Of a stretch of 64,000 bases of DNA, positions 56,466 to 64,000 are shown one piece after another. A program made the translations under genes and the position numbers. Location of the stretch: assembly GCF_000382345.1 (NCBI RefSeq), contig NZ_KB908076.1, positions 186,001-250,000 on the forward strand, in the 5' to 3' direction. The notes under the pieces were generated by a model. The model did no database searches, was not told where the DNA came from, and saw only the letters and a program-made list of their open reading frames with translations. Positions within the stretch are counted from its first letter, which is position 1. Each line of letters begins with the position of its first letter. This stretch comes from Massilia niastensis DSM 21313. GTDB taxonomy: Bacteria > Pseudomonadota > Gammaproteobacteria > Burkholderiales > Burkholderiaceae_D.

Positions 56466-57527
56466 ATGCCTCGCACCGACGACTTACGCATCCGCGAAAT
56501 GAAGGAACTGACGCCGCCTTCGCACCTCATCCGCGAGTTCCCGGTGGGCCCGGTGGCCGAGCAGACCGCCGCCAGTGCGCGCATCGCGCTGCACCGCATC
56601 CTGCACGGCCAGGACGACCGCCTGATGGTGGTGATCGGTCCGTGCTCGATCCACGATCCGAAGGCCGCGCTCGAGTATGCGCGCCGCCTGGCCGAGCAGC
56701 GCGTGCGCTTCGCCGGCGAGCTCGAGGTGGTGATGCGGGTCTACTTCGAGAAGCCGCGCACCACGGTCGGCTGGAAGGGCATGATCAACGACCCGTACAT
56801 GGACAACAGCTTCCGCATCAACGACGGGCTGCGCATGGCGCGCGAACTGCTGCGCGACATCAACGAGCTGGGCCTGCCGGCCGGCACCGAGTTCCTCGAC
56901 GTGATCAGCCCGCAGTACATCGCCGACCTGATCAGCTGGGGCGCGATCGGCGCCCGCACCACCGAATCGCAGGTGCACCGCGAGCTCGCCTCCGGCCTGT
57001 CCTGTCCGGTGGGCTTCAAGAACGGCACCGACGGCAACATCAAGATCGCGGTGGAAGCGATCAAGGCGGCGTCCCAGCCGCACCACTTCCTGTCGGTGAC
57101 CAAGGGCGGGCACTCGGCGATCGTGTCGACCGCGGGCAACGAGGACTGCCACATCATCCTGCGCGGCGGCAAGGCCCCGAACTACGACGCCGCCAGCGTG
57201 GAGGACGCCTGCCGCCAGATCGCGGCCCAGGGCCTGGCCAGCCGCCTGATGATCGACGCCTCGCATGCGAACAGCTCGAAGAAGCCGGAGAACCAGGTGC
57301 CGGTGTGCGCCGACATCGCCAGCCAGATCGCGGCCGGCGACGACCGCATCGTGGGCGTGATGGTCGAGTCGCACCTGGTCGCGGGACGCCAGGACCTGGT
57401 GCAGGGCAAGGAGCTGACCTACGGGCAGTCGGTGACGGATGGGTGCATCGACTGGGAGACCAGCATCGGCGTGCTGGAAGGGCTGGCGGCGGCGGTGCGC
57501 CAGCGGCGCCTGCGCGAAGAAGAATAA
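56466..57527 (+). CDS. aroG: 3-deoxy-7-phosphoheptulonate (DAHP) synthase, class I
   Basis: 353 residues, standard class I length. It condenses phosphoenolpyruvate and erythrose 4-phosphate, the first step of aromatic amino acid synthesis. Motifs: VVIGPCSIHDPKAAL (about 55-69), YFEKPRTTVGWKG, GFKNGTDGNI, VTKGGHSAI and DASHANSSKKPENQ. The erythrose 4-phosphate is made by transketolase, encoded at 29.8 kb. ACGGAGA lies before the ATG. Expression is probably controlled by a Phe-sensing attenuator in its leader. A decayed insertion element follows the stop codon after 4 bp. Which aromatic amino acid inhibits the enzyme cannot be read from the sequence. Confidence 0.96.
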   Translation: MPRTDDLRIREMKELTPPSHLIREFPVGPVAEQTAASARIALHRILHGQDDRLMVVIGPCSIHDPKAALEYARRLAEQRVRFAGELEVVMRVYFEKPRTTVGWKGMINDPYMDNSFRINDGLRMARELLRDINELGLPAGTEFLDVISPQYIADLISWGAIGARTTESQVHRELASGLSCPVGFKNGTDGNIKIAVEAIKAASQPHHFLSVTKGGHSAIVSTAGNEDCHIILRGGKAPNYDAASVEDACRQIAAQGLASRLMIDASHANSSKKPENQVPVCADIASQIAAGDDRIVGVMVESHLVAGRQDLVQGKELTYGQSVTDGCIDWETSIGVLEGLAAAVRQRRLREEE

Positions 57528-57531
57528 GCAA

Positions 57532-58299
57532 GGCGCTGTCATCCTTGCATATTGAAGAGGCCGATCGCGGCCCGGAGAAATTGCTCAGCTGAACTGATGC
57601 GCCCGCCGTCCAGCGCCCATTGCCAGCCGAGATAGTTGGGCAGGTAGCGCGAGGCGACGCCGTGGAAGCGCGCCAGCCATTCGCGAAAACGCCGGTGGTA
57701 GGCGTTGACGTTCTGCACGTGGATGGCGCCACGCAGCCGCTCGCCGGCGCGCAGGTTGACGGCGTGATGCGCGATGCCGGCTTCCCGGGCAAAGGCGCGG
57801 TAGGCGGCGTGCGAGTCGGTCACGAGCCGCGCCGCCTGGCCACGCCGCCACGCTTGCGCGGTGGACGATCGAGCTTGCGCGATCCCTTTTGCGATTCGAG
57901 CAGGAACTCCAGGTAATCAAGCCATTTCGCGCGGTGCCGCAGCCGCGCCAGCGGCGTGCCGGTGAGGTCGTTGAAGGTGCGCCCGCACTGGCGGCAGCGG
58001 TAGCGCTGCAAGCCATTGGCATGGCCGTGCCGGTGGCAACACTTGCTTGCGCAGGCGGGACAGCAGCGCCGGGCCGCCCTGGCCTGCGCGATCGCTTCGA
58101 CGACCCGGTCCAGGCCGACGGCCGGACGCAGGGCTTGCAGCACCTGAGCCCGCTGGGGCCGGGTCAGCCCGGGCAGCCGTTTCAGCCACCTCTTGAAACC
58201 CGGCGCTTTCATCCTGCCTCCGCCCTCGATCCGATAGGCGTTGGACCAGGCAAAAGCTCGACAGTTCATAGCGGACCAACAGCTTACGGTGACAGCGCC
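57532..58299 (-). mobile_element. Defective IS1595-like (ISXO2-type) element
   Basis: 768 bp bounded by imperfect terminal inverted repeats: GGCGCTGTCATCCT on the left and, inverted, GGCGCTGTCACCGT on the right (12 of 14 match). Flanks ATAAGCAA and ATAAAAAA agree at 6 of 8 bases, a decayed 8-bp target duplication, the size this family makes. The left flank includes the aroG stop codon. Its only gene is a broken transposase. Confidence 0.8.
57539..58212 (-). pseudogene. Broken IS1595-type transposase
   Basis: The N-terminal part (start 58212, MKAPGFKRWLK) has the zinc ribbon (Cys pairs around CPAC and CRQC) and the family segment GRTFNDLTGTPLARLRH. After YLEFLLES the homology stops. The other frame carries the C-terminal catalytic part (TDSHAAYRAFAREAG, NAYHRRFREWLARFHG, YLPNYLGWQWALDG). 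About 100 residues between them, with the first catalytic Asp, are missing, and the two parts are in different frames. It is therefore inactive through deletion plus frameshift. Confidence 0.85.
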
Positions 58300-58302
58300 A
58301 TA

Positions 58303-58333
58303 AAAAACGGCGCACCGAAGTGCGCCGTTTTTG
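58303..58333. terminator. Bidirectional terminator between the IS and receptor 7
   Basis: AAACGGCGCAC-cgaa-GTGCGCCGTTT flanked by A and T runs. It serves receptor 7 on the minus strand and was perhaps also the aroG terminator before the IS entered. Confidence 0.88.
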
Positions 58334-58349
58334 CCTGTACCGTAGAGTT

Positions 58350-61268
<2,919 letters not shown>

Positions 61269-61371
61269 ATCGCATCTTCCCTGTAGTCCCTGCGGGCGGA
61301 TCGCGCCTGCACAGTGTGTTTTTAATGAAGGCCGTGATGAATAATTCACGGCATTTTTTTACTACGAGGCA

Positions 61372-61400
61372 ATAAAAACATGATGTAAATACAGTGTCAA
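61372..61400 (-). promoter_or_regulatory. Promoter of receptor 7
   Basis: Minus strand: TTGACA (61395-61400), 17-nt spacer ending TGT, TTTTAT (61372-61377). It is one base shorter in spacing than at the other receptors. Leader about 100 nt. Confidence 0.6.
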
Positions 61401-61505
61401 TCGTAAAATCTTGACTAGCTTTAAAAACAACTAGCTTGCACAAATGTATTTACAGCCGGGCTCATTAATGTTACTGATGGGTAAATATCTTTTGCCTGGG
61501 TAGAT

Positions 61506-61534
61506 AAAAAAAGGGCGGTGATTGCTCACCGCCC
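61506..61534 (-). terminator. Terminator of receptor 8
   Basis: Minus strand: GGGCGGTGA and TCACCGCCC stem with 4-nt loop followed by seven T. The promoter-side arm is present twice because of a tandem repeat (61518-61551). Confidence 0.88.
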
Positions 61535-61551
61535 GTGATTGCTCACCGCCC
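61518..61551. repeat. 17-bp tandem duplication in a terminator
   Basis: GTGATTGCTCACCGCCC occurs twice head to tail, so the terminator stem has two possible upstream arms. A further hairpin, GGGTGAGTC-gcag-GACTCACCC, lies at 61563-61584. Confidence 0.85.
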
Positions 61552-61597
61552 CAGGCGTGGTCGGGTGAGTCGCAGGACTCACCCAGGGTTCAGCTCA

Positions 61598-64000
61598 TCA
61601 GAACTGGTAACGCGCACCCAGCTTGAAGTAGCGGCCGATCGCGCCGCTCGCATCCATCGGGTTGAAGCTCATGCCGCCGTAGGTCAGCGGATCCAGCGGA
61701 GCAACCTTGTCGAACAGGTTGCTGACCGAACCGTACAGTTGCAGCTGCTTGCTCACGTTGTAGCGGGCCGACAGGTCCAGGGTCGTGAACGAAGGCAGGC
61801 GGCAGCCGGTCGGGGCCGGGGCGCCGTTCGCGAACTGCGAGGCGCACAGGTCGCCCGCGAAGCGCGTGTTCTCCATCTCGCTGCGGAAGTTCGCGGTGGC
61901 GGTCAGGTTCCACGCATCGCGGTCCCACGACGCCACCAGGCTGCCCTTGTTCTTCGGCGTGCCGGCGCAGTTCGAGGTGTCGCAGTTGCCGTGGGTGCCG
62001 GCAAACTGGTACGCAGTGGTGGCGTTCTCGGCGCGCAGCCAGGACGAGATGTGGGTCCAGGTCAGGCCGACGGTGGCGCGGCCGTAGTCGCCCAGGCGGA
62101 AGCGCTGCTTGATGTCCAGGTCGATACCCTTGACCTCGGTGAAGCTCGAGTTGCGGTAGGGCGCGCGCGACAGCAGCAGGGTGCCGGTGTTCGGGATCGC
62201 CACGCCGTTCACGACCAGGTTGTTGTCGCTGCGGATCGCGGTCGGCAGGGCCGCCGCTTCGTTGTACGGCAGCGGATTGATCTCGTTGCTGCGCTTGATC
62301 TTCCAGGCGTCGAGCGCCACGCTGGTGCCGTTGAACGGATCCCAGACCATGCCCAGGGTGTAGCCCTTCGACTCTTCCGGCGCCAGGTCCGGATTGCCGA
62401 TCTTGACCGCGCCGATCGTGATGTTGCAGTCGGCCTCGGTGGCGCCGCCGGCCGCCGGGCGGCCGCCCGGGCAGCGGATCGGGTCGCGCACCGAAGAGTT
62501 GCCGGTGCTCTGGCTCTGCACGCCGGATTCAGCCGGTCCCGGCGCGCGGAAGCCTTCCGAATAGGTGCCGCGCAGCGCGAAGGTCTTCAGCGGCGTCCAC
62601 TTGACGCCGACCTTCGGGGTGGTCGAGTTGAAGTTCTCGTACTTGTCGTAGCGCACCGCCGCGCTCAGCTCGACGTCCTTGACCACCGGAGCGGCGATCT
62701 CGGCGTACAGCGCGTAGATGTCCTGTTCGCCCTTGGCGGCCACGTAGTTGGTGTTGATGGTGCCGTCCTCGGTGCCCGACAGCGACGGGTTGTCCAGCTT
62801 CTCGCGGCGGTATTCGGCGCCGACCGCCAGGCCCAGGGCGCCGCCCGGCAGCTGCATCAGTTCGCGCGAAGCCTTGAAGTCGAGGATGTCGAGCTGGGTG
62901 GTCGAGTGCGACCTGGCGTCCTGCACCATCGCCTGGTACAGCGAAGCCGGGTTCTTGTAGGCCTGGTTGCCGATGTAGTACGGGAAGAACTTGCTCTTCG
63001 GGTCGCCCAGCGCGGCGCTCAGGACCCGCATGTTGAGCATGTTGCTCCAGGTCAGGTCCAGGGTCGAACGCGAGTGGTTATAGGCGGTGTCGTAGTCCCA
63101 GCCGAAGGCCTGGCCCTTGATGCCGACCACGAAGCGCGCGAACTGGTTGTCGGCCGAACGGGTCGAGGGGCCGACGTCGAAGGGCGAGTAGCGCAGGCGG
63201 GCGTCGACGCCGAAGGGATTCTGCGGGTGGGTCGCGTCGAGCACGGTCGCGCCCGGGCCGGAGTTGTAGTTGTTGATGCCGCCCGGGAAGGCGAAGATGC
63301 CGCTGGCCGCCACCGGCGTCAGGGTGAACGAGGTATCGCGGCGCGAGTAGCCCAGTTCGGCATAGGCCTGGTGGCCGCCGTCCAGGTTTCTGGTCAAGCG
63401 GGTGTACAGGTTGAAGCCGTCGATGTCCGGCGTCATCGAGCGGAACTGGTCCTGGTGCCACAGGCAGCCGCCGGCCGGATCCTGGTACTTGACCGGCGAC
63501 AGCTGGGAGCAGCCCGGCAGCGAGACGAAGTTGCCGGTGACCGGGTCGCGCACCGAACCGACCGGGCTCGGCGAGGCATTGCCAGGGGTGATCCAGCCGC
63601 CCGCGAACTGGGTGTTCTGGGCATAGCCCCATGGACGGATGTCGCCCGCGCCGATCCATTCGCGGCGGCCGGCGCGGTCGCGGTTCTGGATGCCCTTGTT
63701 GGAATACACCTCGGCGTTGAACAGCAGGTTGTAGCCGTCCTCGTCCAGGTTGCCCTTGCCGTAGGTCAGGGTCGCCTTGCCGGTCTCGCCATCGCGGTAG
63801 CGCGACTGGCCGGCTTCGGCCTTCAGCGCCACGCCGGTGAAGTCCTTGCGCAGGATGATGTTGACCACGCCCGCGATCGCGTCCGCGCCATAGGTCGCCG
63901 AGGCGCCGTCCTTCAGGATCTCGATGCGCTCGACCGCTTCCATCGGCACCGTCGACAGGTCGGTGAAGCTCTTCTGGCCGTCGTCGGCGCGCGCGAACGG
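61598..64000 (-). CDS. TonB-dependent receptor 8, 5' end beyond window
   Basis: The frame is open to the window edge, so 800 residues of the C-terminal side are seen and the signal peptide and TonB box are missing. The plug motif [24 protein letters not shown] is near the visible start, split by the barrel onset. The end KVAPLDPLTYGGMSFNPMDASG and LGARYQF matches receptor 6, to which it is the closest relative here. Loop cysteine pairs recur (HGNCDTSNCAG). An inner ATG at 63949 is not the start, because coding sequence continues upstream of it. Ligand unknown. Confidence 0.92.
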   Translation of the reverse strand, partial: PFARADDGQKSFTDLSTVPMEAVERIEILKDGASATYGADAIAGVVNIILRKDFTGVALKAEAGQSRYRDGETGKATLTYGKGNLDEDGYNLLFNAEVYSNKGIQNRDRAGRREWIGAGDIRPWGYAQNTQFAGGWITPGNASPSPVGSVRDPVTGNFVSLPGCSQLSPVKYQDPAGGCLWHQDQFRSMTPDIDGFNLYTRLTRNLDGGHQAYAELGYSRRDTSFTLTPVAASGIFAFPGGINNYNSGPGATVLDATHPQNPFGVDARLRYSPFDVGPSTRSADNQFARFVVGIKGQAFGWDYDTAYNHSRSTLDLTWSNMLNMRVLSAALGDPKSKFFPYYIGNQAYKNPASLYQAMVQDARSHSTTQLDILDFKASRELMQLPGGALGLAVGAEYRREKLDNPSLSGTEDGTINTNYVAAKGEQDIYALYAEIAAPVVKDVELSAAVRYDKYENFNSTTPKVGVKWTPLKTFALRGTYSEGFRAPGPAESGVQSQSTGNSSVRDPIRCPGGRPAAGGATEADCNITIGAVKIGNPDLAPEESKGYTLGMVWDPFNGTSVALDAWKIKRSNEINPLPYNEAAALPTAIRSDNNLVVNGVAIPNTGTLLLSRAPYRNSSFTEVKGIDLDIKQRFRLGDYGRATVGLTWTHISSWLRAENATTAYQFAGTHGNCDTSNCAGTPKNKGSLVASWDRDAWNLTATANFRSEMENTRFAGDLCASQFANGAPAPTGCRLPSFTTLDLSARYNVSKQLQLYGSVSNLFDKVAPLDPLTYGGMSFNPMDASGAIGRYFKLGARYQF

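Overview
The window looks like a chromosome segment of a high-GC betaproteobacterium of the Oxalobacteraceae/Massilia kind. This rests on the gene order glnA-DUF4124-ntrB-ntrC, a Burkholderiales-type intracellular PHB depolymerase and PHA-system protein, FdxA with a thioredoxin-reductase-like ferredoxin-NADP reductase, long TldD/YhdP-type housekeeping genes, and many TonB-dependent receptors. It is an inference from protein content; there is no rRNA in the window. I found no tRNA, CRISPR array or prophage.

Layout. 1-8 kb: phaZ (3' part cut by the window edge), ferredoxin reductase, fdxA, an M4-like metalloprotease overlapping an emfourin-type inhibitor gene, a PHA-system protein, acyl-CoA-binding protein, a small lipoprotein, an FKBP isomerase, an EI24 membrane protein and a CinA/MoeA-like protein. 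8-13 kb: a large class A penicillin-binding protein followed by a membrane-anchored TAXI-type binding protein, then a rhodanese. 13.2-18.2 kb: the nitrogen control operon glnA-DUF4124-glnL(ntrB)-glnG(ntrC), with two NtrC-type sites and a sigma-54 promoter. 18.3-21.7 kb: CorA, an RhtA/EamA-type exporter and a COG2509-type FAD oxidoreductase. 22-29 kb: two nearly identical tandem TonB-dependent receptors. 29-33.7 kb: rsmE, tkt, gap and map. 33.8-43.1 kb: three tandem related TonB-dependent receptors. 43.5-53 kb: glnE, yhdP, a nitrilase-family amidase and tldD. 53-64 kb: TonB-dependent receptors 6, 7 and 8 (the last cut by the window edge), flanking aroG and a dead IS1595-like element.

How the parts work together. 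GlnA, NtrB, NtrC and GlnE together cover synthesis, transcriptional control and adenylylation control of glutamine synthetase. Eight TonB-dependent receptors take up about 23 kb with no sigma/anti-sigma, SusD or hydrolase partners beside them. Six of the seven receptor genes whose start lies in the window share one promoter design (TTGACA, 15-nt spacing, TGn, then a T-rich -10).

Most notable finding: the leader of aroG (DAHP synthase) encodes a short peptide with a Phe/Tyr run (FFTCFFYF). It is followed by mutually exclusive antiterminator and terminator arms ending about 35 nt before the aroG start codon. This is the layout of a phenylalanine-sensing transcription attenuator. An IS remnant with terminal inverted repeats sits directly behind the aroG stop codon.
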